From: Oryzias latipes
Lineage: Eukaryota; Chordata; Actinopteri; Beloniformes; Adrianichthyidae
Assembly (NCBI RefSeq): GCF_002234675.1
Contig: NC_019867.2
Location: 18,756,184 to 18,820,183, forward strand
Reading direction: 5' to 3'
DNA length: 64,000 nucleotides
Every line of letters starts with the position of its first letter. Positions within the stretch are counted from its first letter, which is position 1. The notes under the pieces are model-generated. The model saw only the letters and a program-made list of their open reading frames with translations, searched no databases and was not told the origin of the DNA. A program made the translations under genes and the position numbers. Below are positions 46,130-60,817 of this stretch, one piece after another.

Positions 46130-46250
46130 CCCTTTTGGGATTGCAGGGCTGCTGGAGCCAACCTAACTACTGTTGGGTGAAGGTGGGATACACCCTGAAC
46201 AGGTCACTAGTACAGGGTCACCCATGCAGGATGAATTAGAGCCACTAGTT
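46130..46250 (-). repeat. SINE/RTE-type repeat fragment
   Basis: Contains GCTGGAGCCAACCTAACTAC and GAAGGTGGGATACACCCTGA, the inverted form of the fish repeat tail ending CAGGGTGTACCCCGCCTTC. Short and diverged. Confidence 0.5.
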
Positions 46251-46300
46251 AATCTATGAGGCATGTCTTTAGTGCCTTTAGTGAAAGGCAGAGCATGAGG

Positions 46301-46523
46301 CAGGGGTGGGCAATTCCAGGCCTCGAGGGCCGGTGTGTCTGCATGATTTCCAGATACTCTTGCCCTACTCATGGCTGATTACCTGGTTCAGGTGTGTCCA
46401 GCCAATAATCTTGCCCTACTCATGGCTGATTACCTGGTTCAGGTGTGTCCAGCCAATCAGAACATGCCAGAGCAGGGTATGCTGGAAAACATGCAGGACT
46501 GCGGCCCTCAATGCCCACCTCTG
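46301..46523. mobile_element. hAT-type MITE with an internal 51-bp duplication
   Basis: Ends are CAGGGGTGGGCAATTCCAGG and, inverted, CAGAGGTGGGCATTGAGGGC, the signature of a common fish non-autonomous hAT family. ATGAGG occurs just outside both ends, consistent with a worn target duplication. Inside, about 50 bases beginning TCTTGCCCTACTCATGGCTG are repeated in tandem (46,358-46,408 and 46,409-46,459) with almost no differences. Confidence 0.75.
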
Positions 46524-46689
46524 GATGAGGTGCAATCTCATGTCTGGAGCATCTCCAGTCTGTCCACAAATTTTTTTAAAAATAGTTACAATTTCTGATT
46601 ATAACTGGATTTTTTTGCACAACTTATGGGATTTTTTTTTTACTTATTTGTTTCTATTGTTTGAAAACTGACGTCTCTGACAATTTTAA

Positions 46690-47040
46690 TGATGAGAACA
46701 TACCGATCCTACATCCAGTTTCTAAACCCATTTTGGAGACACATGGATGCTGGAGCCTATCCCAGTTACTGTTTGGTGAAGGCCAGTCCATCACTGGACC
46801 ACACAGAGACATACAACCACACGCACTAACAATCATGCCTATAGGTATGGTATAGGGACAGTTTCAGATTTATCGGTTAACCAACAAAGCATGTTTTTGG
46901 TATGTGGGACGAAGCTGGAAAAAACCCACATGTATGTGGCGAACATACATACTCCACACAGAAAAGTCCCAGCTGGGGATTAAACCATGACCGTTTTTTT
47001 CAGCGAGGTGAAAGTGCTAACCACTACACCTCAGGCAGCA
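46690..47040 (-). repeat. tRNA-type SINE / RTE-like repeat, reverse orientation
   Basis: Read on the minus strand it starts GCTGCCTGAGGTGTAGTGGT with TTAGCACTTTCACC (A-box region), runs through CCCAGCTGGGACTTTTCTGT and GTGGGTTTTTTCCAGCTTCG, and ends near AACTGGGATAGGCTCCAGCA. These blocks match the abundant fish repeat seen again at 62,240-62,500. Confidence 0.7.
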
Positions 47041-47460
47041 CTAATATAAATAGCTATGTTTTTGTACATTGTGTTTATACCCACCTAGGATATATTTCAA
47101 TTATTTAAAGCACAACAACAGGCCATTAGGTGTCAGGTCTAAACACTCTCCAATCAAAAACTCTCACAGAAATGTTGGTTCTTAAGTTTTACCATATGTT
47201 ATAATTTAAACGTGTAATGCAATTTTTTTTTTACAGCTGTCTGTTTTTAATCGGTTACAAACAAAAATATGTTTTGTTTCCGTAAACAGATCCGAATGCC
47301 ACTGCCAGCCTAACTATCACCTTTGCTGAGATTTCTGATGTTCCTCCGCAGTTTGAACGATCTACTTTTTGTCTCTGCCTGGTGGCGGATGGATCCGTTA
47401 TCCAACCTGAGCAACGAAACGTAAAACATAATAACATCGTAAAACTCCAGCATTGCAACG

Positions 47461-47492
47461 ATGTTGTCGCTTCAAAGATTATTTCGGTCCAG
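47461..47492 (+). other. setd1b 5' UTR: probable 5' exon end carrying a short uORF
   Basis: A good donor (CAG|GTAAGACC) at 47,493 and an acceptor before 47,703 define a 5' UTR intron. An ATG at 47461 in the upstream exon reads 12 codons and stops at 47,709, just after the splice. How far this exon extends to the left is unknown. Confidence 0.5.
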
Positions 47493-47712
47493 GTAAGACC
47501 CGTTAGAAGTTTTCATGTAGAAGTAAGAGAGATTTAGTGTAGAAACTACGTTTTAATGTAACCAGCTGTGAGGTGAGGACACAGGTGATGCTCTCCATCA
47601 CCTGTTCGGGTGTGTTAACCGATCACGGAGGACTATCTTCTGCTAGCTTCAGGCTACATTTAGCGCACTACAAAATTGAGCGTTATTTATTTGCAATTCC
47701 AGGTTTTAATAA

Positions 47713-47718
47713 ATGTAA
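47713..47718 (+). promoter_or_regulatory. Start-stop uORF overlapping the setd1b start codon
   Basis: The sequence AAATGTAATGG contains ATG-TAA (47713-47718), whose last base is the first base of the main ATG (47718-47720). A scanning ribosome meets a start codon followed at once by a stop before the real start. Such elements can lower or tune initiation. Confidence 0.6.
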
Positions 47719-50700
47719 TGGAAAGCAGTAAACAGAATGCAGAGAAAGACAGGCCTCCGCAGCACTGGAAAAGTTGCAAGCTGATGATTGATCCCGCACT
47801 TACTAAAGGATTATACAAGGTGTACCGCTTTGACGGACAGTTTTTCAACATTCCCGTGAGTATTTCATTATTTTTCTGTCTTTTTTCCTTTTCTTATAGT
47901 TTATGTACTTCCCGAAATGTGATAATAACTTAATTAAAAATAACTTTTATTATAACATTGCTGTAACTTCTTCCCAGGTGGAGGATATAGGATTATTTCC
48001 CATCAGCACCGTCAAAGATCCCCGCGTGTGCCGCTTGTGGAGCAAAAACATTAAGCCTGACCTTTCGGTTGCGAAGTTTAAGGTAATATATATTGGGATT
48101 TTAACTGTTTTTAGAATTTAATTACAAATAACAACAGTATATACCATTGTTTCCCCCCAGATTGATGAATGGTACGTTGGAGCAGTTCCTCCCAGGGAAG
48201 TAACTCTTTCCAGACTTAATGACAACGTGAATGCGACGTTTTTGCGTCATATTTGCGAGAAATATGGGAATGTGGAAGACGTGGAAATATTTTACCATCC
48301 AAATACCAAGAAACATTTAGGGGTTGCAAGAGTGGAGTTTGACACAGTGAAGGCAGCAAAAGAGGCCGTGAAGCACCTTCATCAAACGTCTGTGATGGGA
48401 AATATTATTCATGTGGAGATTGATCCTAAAGGTACAAAAGGTTGGGTTTTAACTGAAGAAATATGTGTATTATCAAAACGCTTGATTCATATTAATGTGG
48501 AATTTGCCAGGTGAAAATAGATCAGGATATCTTCAGCTTCTTCTTAGCGGCTTGTACGCTCCCAGGACATTACCGGTGAATAGCAGTGAACAGGCTCTGC
48601 AAAGCTTAGTCAAACGCTTGTTGGTAAGCATTTAAAGCCAATTATGATGTCTTTGAACTTGTATTTTCTCATTTGAACAAAAAAAAGATGTTTTGATTAT
48701 ACTTGGTTTCTTCTTCTTTTTTTCCAGGACAGCACATCTGCTCAGCAACAGGGGGCGTTCTCCAGTCCAGCCAGCATCGCAACACCCCTCTCTCTGGATA
48801 CAGCATACTTCAGTATTTGTCAGGACACACCTTGTAGCTTTGGGTACACACCACAATCTCAGGGAACCCCTCGCACTCCCTGCTTGACAGCGACTCCTTT
48901 ATCCCAGGATTCCTGCTACTCTAGTCTTCAAGCGACTCCGGTCCTCCAGGGGGAGCCTTCCACTTACAGTGTTCACAAAGTTTTGAGACATGAGCTTTCC
49001 CTTCGTAAACCTGTGAGGAACCACAAAAGGTCCAGACAGGGTTTACATTTTACCTCGAAACTTTGGCAGCCACATCCTCCAGACTCACTGTTGACAGAAA
49101 AACAAAGAAACGTCCACCAGCCTGGACCCTGGAGTAGGACTACACAATTGTCCACCCATGAAGAGTCTTCCTATACTGTTGCTTCCCCATTACAGGGGTC
49201 TGGAGGCACGCCTGACTCTTTCAGCATCCTAACCATTAATGTGTCAGCTGAGCAGCAAAATCTCCAACCACAAGCAGAGAGTTTGGACTCTCGTATTGAA
49301 AGTTTGTTGACTAATAGTGAGATCCCATCTGGCTTTCATATAAAGACTTTAGAACCCTCTGAAAATTCCCGGGACAGCCCAGCTTCATCTTGTTCCGCTC
49401 CTACAGAGGCTTTTTCAGCCTATGAACTTTTTGCCCTTTCCCCCCATGGACCTTTCAGAAGCAGCCCACAGCATTCCTGCAAGGATTTGGTGGATGTCAG
49501 TCCAACATCACTTAGTGAAAGTGATAATGAGCAGTTTTTACTTGAAGAAACCTCCCAACGTCCATCTGAAATGACTCCTTGTCAGAGAAGTGCTTACAGA
49601 GATGGTGACAAAGCTGTAGAAACATCTCACTTGTTATGCTCAAAGGTAATTTCACTAGATTAAATTTCACTTCCAACTTCCAGAAAACAATGTGTTGTTT
49701 CCTTTGTCAAATTAGTAACAGATTATATTAATATTTTTCTTTCTCAGAAGCATCTTACTGCAAACCAGGATAGGAGGCATCCAAATAAAGAACAGCCTGA
49801 AGCTGCAGCAGAGACCTCCAGTTCTTCCTTAAGTGGCTCGACTCCCAACATCATCCCTGAAGGTCCTTCTCTGGTCAGATCTTCAGGTCCTCCCCAAACT
49901 CCTTTCTTTAATCCCCTGCTTCCACCTCCATCTTCTCTTCCACCAATTCCACCTCGCCTTCCAGACGGCACAATTCCCATCCCACCACCAAACTGGATTC
50001 CTTTTCAGGGTGTCTCAATTCCACCACCTCCCTCTATCCCTCCCCCACCAGCTTTTCTTCTGCCTCCTCCACCTGTAATGCTGCCACCTCCCATACCGCC
50101 CCCTGTACACATGGGCCATTTACCCACACAACCTGCAGCCTCGTCAGATCAGGGGAGTCTTAAAACCCTCAGGAGTGCGCCTTTCTCGCTCATTCGCCCA
50201 CCGTGGCCCGCTCCACCCTTTCCCAGGATGAATCCTTTTGTGCCACCACCCAGTTATCTTCCTGCTCATGAAAATCCTCATAAAGTCATAGTTGAAAAAG
50301 TTTTGGACGCCCTCATGGATGAGCTGAGATCGATCATTAGGAAGGACATTGCACGTAGAATGATTGAAGGAGTTGCTTTCAAGGCTTTTGAGGACTGGTG
50401 GAAAAGTCAGGAGGAGAAATTAAAGGTTAGTGTATCTCCTCTCAAGATGTGCTCAACTGAAACACTTTTTTCTTTCTTTCTTTGTTGAAAATACCCTTTT
50501 AAAGCTTGTCAAATCACTCTATTACTCAGATTCAAGTTCATCCTATTCAAAAGGGAACATGCTTGAAAAACAGAAACAATCCTCTGAATCGCATTACCGA
50601 TCGGGGCAAAAAAACACCACTACCATCCTTTAAGGTACAGTGATTCGCTCAGTGTCTGTTAAATATACACATTTTAAACTGCTGATTGCATTGTTATGAA

Positions 50701-53700
50701 CACAACTTTACCTTTGTGCAGGTAAAAAGGAAACGATCAGAGGAGAGACAACATTTTTCTGAAACTTCGAGTGAGATTTTTTTGTTTTTATACTTATTAA
50801 AAAAAGTAATTTTCCTGTTTTTGTAAGTTTTGCAACCTTGTTATTGTTTGTAATAGATTCCAATGTGGAACCGAATGATCAAGTAGGATCAGCATCTCCG
50901 AAAGCCAAGCGCAGACACGCAAGACCTCTGGACCTTGATAGCAGTGATGGGGATACTGATGGTGATGACGACAAAAAAGAAGAAAGAGTTGAAGATGACA
51001 CTCCAGTTTTGAACCCAGTTGAGGCTGTTGTTCCACTTTCTGATGAGCCTCAGAATTTGGGAAACACCTCAAAGGTAAATTAAAAAGAACCTGTTTTATA
51101 AACAGTAATGTTGTATTTTGTATGATTTTGTCTTGTGCTATCATGCAATTAATTATTGTGTGCGATTAATTAATCATATCACATAATCACCTGTAAATAA
51201 TTAATCAAAATAATCTATTTTTAATCAAACATAAAAAATGCTGTGAAAAGACTCATTTTGAGGTATTTTCATTTAAATCCGTAACATTGTGGGACAGTAA
51301 AAGATCAAAGCATAACTAAAACATTGACTTTATGAAGTTTTTTCATAAAGTCAACCTTTACTTTTACACTACCAAGGAGGATTTTTTTAAGGCAATCCAA
51401 ATATCGACAATAAACTTCTTATTAATACCATATCCCATAAAACATTTGTGGACATACCTTATGTCACAGTTAAACACAACTACAAGAAAAGACATGAGTG
51501 ATTTTATAGTTTCCTTTAACCTGTTTGGTGAATTTGATAATTTTGAAGAGTCTGATGCAGCAGAAGATAAAAGAGAGGAGAGAAAATAAGATGGAGGTGA
51601 TGAAACACAGGAGGGAACACTGGAGGAATTGAACTACTTTGATTTTGGACTTTGTTTCTTTGAAACAAACTTTTGCTTCATCATCTGGACAAAAACAAGC
51701 GAAAAATTATCCATTGTTTAACTTGTTATAACGTTCAGCATAAATACCACTTTCCACAGAGTTTTTGTTTAAGTTTAGTTTAGTTTAGTTTAGTTTATTT
51801 TTCCACAATGTGTCAAAAGCAACAAATCCCCTCACAGTACAGAATGTGGTAAAAAGGGACATCCCCTCTCTTAAGAGAGGTAAGAGTGAGAGTAGAGCGA
51901 GTTAAGTGTGGACGCTGTTACCATGACAACGCTTCGCACTGCGTATCAAATAGTCTGCTTTTGTGAAAAAAGGATTTAAACTCAAAAATGTAACAAGATT
52001 AAAGTATTAATAATTGATTTAACATTTATTTGTTCGTAAGTGACCATGGTAATAATAATAATAGATTTTATTTAGAATGCGCTTTACATTTTAGATAAAA
52101 TCTCAAAGCGCTAGAGATTATAAACACGTGTCGATTTTCAGAAATCAATAGACTTCATGGTAGATGAAATCAGGCCTCTGTGTTGTAATTTACCGGGAAT
52201 TATCCCTTACACAATAGATAATAATTACAGATAGAAAATTTGATTTATGTGTTAAAAAAATTGCTAATTTGTCTGCTATTAATTAACGCGACAATTTGAC
52301 ACCCTTCATTTTGTCAATGCTTTGATTAGAAGGACAGTCATGCAGATGGGGATTCTGATAGTTATCAACACCATGAAGAAACCGCCGCAGAAGAACGGAG
52401 AAACCTCACTGATGTTACGTTTCAAACAGCTGACAAAGAACATCACTTATACAAAGGTTTGTTTAAAGGTCACTCTGTTTCTATACCAAACACCACTGAT
52501 TATTGATTTATTCAATTTAAATTTTTAAAATGTGTTCTTTAATCAGTTACAGAAACAGAAACTGTCTCAGAGAGCAGCTCTTCAGAGGAGAGTGAGTATT
52601 GCTCTGACTCCAGATTGTTCTCATCTCAAAGCACTGAGGATTCCCCCTCTGACCGGAGCACCACAAGTGGAAGAATCAAGGAGGATGAGAGTGAAGAGTG
52701 CATTGTGATATCATCAGACGAAGACTCAGATGAGACCGAGCCTCCAGTGACCCCTTCAAACCCTTTAACTCCAGGCTCTCAGATGGATCTTGACCTGCAG
52801 AACTGGTTAGATATGTGCGAGCAAACCGACGAGAACCATGCATCCTGTCAGCAAGACTTCTACTCTTTGGATCCTGTGATGGTGCTTCAATCCAATGAAA
52901 CACAGAGCTTGTGCCACATGTCGCCCATGGGACTTGCAGGTAAATTTCCAGGATGTTATTTTTCACTAGATCAGGTTAGTTTGAGCCATGAGGAAAATAC
53001 ATTCTATGAAGACTTCCTGGTAATTCCTTAAATTTAGATTTACAAATTGTTCAAAATTGCACAAAACATGAAATAATATTTTTCACTTGTTGTGATTTCA
53101 AATTACTTTGTAAATAAATGAATGGTATTCCTTAGCATTCATTTATATTTAATAATGATATCTTTGTAGAAGAAGAGCCTGGACCTGATGTGGACATGAG
53201 GAGTCCTGACTGGACAGACGAGTTTGAACCAAGGATAGACCAACTGAGGCCTCCAACTCCCACTGGCTGCTTAGTAGACGGTGACATTCTGATCAAAAAC
53301 AAAACAACTCCGATTGTGGAAGAAGCTGAGCTGCCTCCAACACCAGGCAGGGGGGTCCTGGCTGAGCTGGAAATAGCAGAATCAGATGAAATCAATGAAG
53401 TCCTCTTTTTGTCCTCAGCAAACTGCGAGCTTGCAGCAGCGCAGGTTGATTCCCCGTTGGCTTCATGCGATGCGTATGAAGAAATGCCTGAAACTCCTGG
53501 GGAGGAAGAGGACAGTGAAAGGATAGCTTACAACTCAGAGAGAGCGCCAGCAACACCTGGCAGAGGAGTGGCAGAAGACACAACTATGGAGACATCAGAT
53601 GTCCTACCACTCTCATGTAACCCTTACATAACACCTCCCAAAACACCTGGAAGAGACATTGTTTTACCCCTAAGAGCCCATGAGAGGCAAACACAAGCCA

Positions 53701-55419
53701 AGGTTGCCTCGTCACCCTCACCGCATCCTAACCTTTTAAGAATATCTCCCACTGCAATGTCATCTCCATGCAGCCTCGCAGAAGCTTCGTCTGACACCGA
53801 TGACTGGACTAGAGCCAAACCCCTGCAGGGACTTGAAAACATGCCCGGTGTTCAGAATGAGGAGCCATCTTCAGGAAAACACAAACAGTGGAAGAAGCTG
53901 AAAAGGAAAAAGCGGAACCAGCAAAAACAGCTCGGGCGAAGCTTCTTCTCAAACGCTGGGCTTCAACGGTGGCGTTCGCTTTATGAAGAATGGAAAATTT
54001 TTCACAGCTTTTGGAAGCACGGTTTGGATGAAGAAGATGCAAGGTATCTCAAGGTTTCTTATGAAAAGTTGTGGGAGGAAGGGAAATGTGCAGAGTGGCT
54101 CAGGAACACCACGTGGATTTCTCATCCTCATATCCTTTTCTACTAAAGTTTACAGCAAGTTAAAACTAACTATTTTTGTAATCATCAAATCATAAGCATT
54201 TGCAAGTTTAAAAAAAAAAGATTTCTTTAATGTGTACATTTTAGGTTTTGACAAAGATTTTATTTAACTGTTCATTTTAATTGAAGTCCTACGGTTAAAA
54301 GTCAAGTCTTTATGTTAAGAGCAACTCTGTGTGTTGGTCCTGTGCTTATCTTTCTTAACCGCTGTTCACTGACTAAGGTCCATTTAGAGAGGAGCAAAGA
54401 GCATCAGTGTTCGTTCCACAGAACCGGTTCTGCTCGCAGTGAAGGGTTCTACAAAATCAGCAGGAAGGAGAAGATGAAGAACCTGTCCAACTCCAGGCTG
54501 AGCACAAACCCTCCCTTTACAGACGCTCAGGTATTCAGGAGGAAAGGGGAAAATGTGCTGATAGGATTGAGTTGGTTTTGTTCACTCACAACCTCTTCAG
54601 CAGGGAGCGCGTGTTCCAGCCCAGCTTCCCTCCTCACTGAGATCTGGCTCAGACTTTAGGTCTGAACAGCGCCGCCTGCTGTCCTCCTTCAGCTGCGATA
54701 GTGACCTGGTCCGGTTCAACCAGCTAAAAGTGAGCAAAGCGTTTCTGAAGATATTTGCACTCCACTGTTTAAAGACCTAAAATCTGATTTTTTGTAGCTT
54801 TAAGCCTGAAATGTATTATTTCTGATAAAACGAAAGATCTGGTAAATGTTTAAATGGTAAAATCCTCTATTTATTTTTAAATGTTACTTGGTATTTCAAA
54901 AAAGATACAGATTTTAATGAAGATCCCGGTACATAATTTCAAAATGGTTTATTAATTGGAAAATGGTTTATTAACATTTTTTGTCTTAAACTGGCTGTTG
55001 TTTCTGTGAACTATGTATCACTGTGACTTAAATCTCCTCAGTACCGAAAAAAGAGAATTCGGTTTAGCAGGAGCCACATCCACGAGTGGGGCCTGTTTGC
55101 TATGGAGCCCATAGCAGCCGACGAAATGGTGATCGAGTATGTAGGGGAAACCATCCGACAGGTAAAAAGCTGATGTGAAGCCGTCCAAAGAGATAAATAT
55201 ATTTAATGTCATCCCTAAGACCTTTTCTTTTTAGCCTTATATTTTATTTGGTTCGGGTCTCACCAGGTCATCGCTGACAGGAGGGAGCAGAGATATGAGG
55301 AGGAGGGCATCGGAGGCAGCTATTTGTTTCGGATTGACCAGGATACCATTATAGATGCCACTAAATGTGGGAACTTAGCGAGGTTTATCAACCACAGCTG
55401 TAATGTGAGTATACAGTGT

Positions 55420-55450
<31 letters not shown>

Positions 55451-56668
55451 CAGCTTTTGTAAGAAACTACTTCAAATCTTTATACAGTAATTTATTGATA
55501 TGCATTATATTGCAATAATAAAAATGATAAAGTATCTGAAAGCTGTTAGTTATACTTGTGCACTTGTTGCTTTGGTAAAACCATGATGGAAGGCAACTTG
55601 TCATCTGGCTATTTGTCAAATTTACTCGCTGCAGTTGTGTGTTTATTACTATGGAATATAAGGCCCACCATCAAAATAAAAAAAGAGAATAAAATAAAAT
55701 AAAAAAAAGACCAGGATAAAGTAGTTAAATTATGAGAGAAAAAAATCAACATTTTATGTGAATAAAATCTTAGAATTATTTGTAAAAAAGTCAATATTTT
55801 ACAACAATTAAGTTATAATTTCATAATTTATAAATTGAGAATTTACAAGATTAAACTCATAAATTAAAAATGGCAAAAGGCTGTTGACTAAAAAATATAA
55901 ACAACAAAATAAGAACCAATATTGTGTTTAGAATAAAAAACATAGAACAAATTGTGAGCAGTTACTTCATCATTGGCTTCACAAATAAGGAAATGCTTTT
56001 TACCTACACTTTGTAAGCATAAGGACATTGAAAAGTATTTGCAGGAAACTGGGCCTCTTCAGATGAAGATTCTTGACCCACAATGGGCGCACCGTTTACA
56101 TTTCCAACAGTACAGTTGCAGAGGTTCAAATGCATTATAGCATATGGATTTCTATGATAATTAAAGCCATAAATGGCTGCATTGATAGATTAAGTCGGAA
56201 CGTAATGTGGATGGAGGCTCACACAAGCAACATTATTTTCGAAAGACCATGGCCTTTTCCTAATAGAATGAGGACTTTTTCTCATAATAAGTTTATTCTT
56301 GTAAATTTTTTACTTTTTTCTCATATTTTATAACTTAATTTTCATATATATCTTTCATTGTGGTTCTAATACTCTGTTGTATTTTATTCATCTGACTCAA
56401 GCAACTTCTGACTCATTTAAAGTTGCTAATGCAAACCAGTGCATGTCTGGACATAACATTTGTGGATCTTCCTGGATGTGTTTTTGTCTTACAGCCTAAC
56501 TGCTACGCAAAGGTCATATCTGTGGAATCTCAGAAGAAGATTGTGATTTACTCCCGTCAGCCAATAAGCATCAATGAGGAGATTACGTACAACTACAAGT
56601 TCCCCATTGAGGACACAAAAATACCATGTTTGTGTGGAGCAGAAAACTGCAGAGGATCTTTGAACTAA
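47718..56668 (+). CDS. setd1b: setd1b, SET1-type histone H3 lysine 4 methyltransferase
   Basis: Seventeen exons: 47718-47855, 47978-48082, 48161-48431, 48511-48623, 48728-49645, 49748-50425, 50530-50634, 50722-50770, 50857-51074, 52330-52456, 52547-52939, 53170-54129, 54370-54530, 54604-54729, 55042-55161, 55267-55404, 56495-56668, giving 1,597 aa (human about 1,966). Order: conserved start ([20 protein letters not shown]); RRM about 98-168; LDSRIESLL motif; a proline-rich stretch in exon 6; acidic and serine-rich middle; N-SET with WDR5-binding WIN motif GSARSEGFY (R1381) and [14 protein letters not shown] ([22 protein letters not shown]); post-SET C1585, C1587, C1592, ending RGSLN. It methylates H3K4 in a COMPASS complex with CFP1, WDR5, ASH2L and RBBP5. 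All introns are GT-AG except 54130-54369, which reads as AT-AC. The exon 7 acceptor was chosen by frame. SETD1B rather than SETD1A follows from the exon 13-14 sequence and the genomic context. Confidence 0.93.
51075..52329. other. setd1b intron 9
   Basis: AT-rich, with a TTTAG run (51,770-51,800) and a short AGCGC-type dispersed repeat (52,045-52,120). No coding sequence fits SET1 in this stretch. Confidence 0.6.
54130..54369 (+). other. Probable U12-type AT-AC intron in setd1b
   Basis: The 5' end is ATATCCTTTT, a full match to the minor-spliceosome donor consensus. Near the 3' end TTTCTTAAC (54351-54359) matches the U12 branch-point consensus TTCCTTAAC at 8 of 9 positions. The branch A lies 12 bases before exon position 54370, and the intron ends in AC. 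Joining 54129 to 54370 keeps the frame and gives [16 protein letters not shown], in register with human SETD1B. No GT donor exists before the in-frame stop that follows exon 12. Confidence 0.85.
55405..56494. other. setd1b intron 16 with simple repeats
   Basis: Begins with a GT run passing into a G run (55,421-55,450). Then A-rich AAAATAAAAT sequence (55,675-55,710) and AT-rich filler. I see no transposon I can name and no exon. Confidence 0.6.
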
Positions 56669-56720
56669 TCTGTGATTAAATGACTTTTGAAGCACAACAG
56701 AGGCAAAAAGTGACTTACAG

Positions 56721-56726
56721 TAATAA
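56721..56726 (+). terminator. Polyadenylation signal for setd1b
   Basis: AATAAA about 55 bases after the stop codon; a second AATAAA follows near 56,806. Either fits a very short 3' UTR. Confidence 0.45.
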
Positions 56727-57143
56727 ACTCTTGATTCAGGAAAATAAGCTTCCACTCTGCCTATCAATTATAATGTGTTGATCAGGTTAGTTTTGAAGTA
56801 ATGCCAATAAAAACCTTGTAGAAAATCACCTGTATGTTAGGAAACAGCACAGTTATTATCAGATGTGGTTAAGTGAAGAACAGGCAGCACTTTTGAAGTT
56901 TTTATTTCATCTGAAGGGAATGTCCAAAGGAAAAATGTACTGTTTTCATTCATGAGAGCTTTAGCAGTGATTTGCTTACGTTAAGCTTACAGTAATGTTT
57001 TGATACGACAAGTTCAAGAGTTAAAAGTCGTTTTTTCAGTGATGACATGATGTTAAGAAAGTTAAAGATAGGTAATAAAATCCTTCCTACAATGCCAGCT
57101 CTTGTAATGTTGATTCTGAGCACAGAAACATGTCAGTCTAAGC

Positions 57144-57526
57144 CAGGGATGGGCAAACTTTAAAACTCGTGGGCCACAAAGGGTTCTAAAAGGGCCAGAC
57201 CAGGAGCATATGTATGGCGTGTTTTGGTAATCCACCTCATAAGAGGAAGAAATAACATGGAATCTAGATTAAATAACATTTTTTAATTTTGATTGAAAAT
57301 TAATACAACAGAGCATTCTGGACTTTTTGCTTAAGAATGTGTGTGTCTTTTCCTCTCATTTTAATGCCAATCACACTAATGGGCTGATGCCTGTCAGGGA
57401 AAAACGCAAACATTCATGTGGTATTGGAATATTCAGAAAAATGTCTGTCTGGCTCGGAAAATGTACAAGAACGTCCCAAAAAAAAAAATCCTCCAACACC
57501 TCAGCCGTAGTTTGTCCACCCCTGGT
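57144..57526. mobile_element. hAT-type MITE between convergent setd1b and hpd
   Basis: Ends are CAGGGATGGGCAAACTTTAA and, inverted, CAGGGGTGGACAAACTACGG. GTCTAAGC lies immediately left (57136-57143) and again at 57527-57534, an 8-bp target duplication. No coding sequence. It may be transcribed in the 3' UTR of hpd. Confidence 0.78.
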
Positions 57527-57604
57527 GTCTAAGCTATCCTGGTCCTTTTTTTGGTGAAATATTGTTGAGTTTTCATCATTGAAAGGTGAGAATCTTGAAT
57601 GAAT

Positions 57605-60817
<3,213 letters not shown>

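Larger units (their letters stand above)
43414..47240. other. orai1 3' UTR and intergenic repeats before setd1b
   Basis: AATAAA signals at about 43,687 and 43,719 fit orai1 3' ends. Beyond are a short AGCGC-type repeat (43,781-43,830), the second copy of an inverted-repeat element (43,950-44,440), AT-rich sequence with nothing I recognise (44,450-46,130), then SINE-type and hAT-type repeats up to 47,040. Human genes of this interval (MORN3, TMEM120B, RHOF) are not present. Confidence 0.6.

Noticed and set aside
46358-46459. CRISPR-like or satellite array
   Set aside because: Only two tandem units with no spacer, inside an eukaryotic MITE.
54481-54659. Extension of setd1b exon 13 past 54,530
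   Set aside because: The open frame runs on, but GTATTC at 54,531 and the next exon ([20 protein letters not shown]) match the human junction DTQ-GMSIPAQ.
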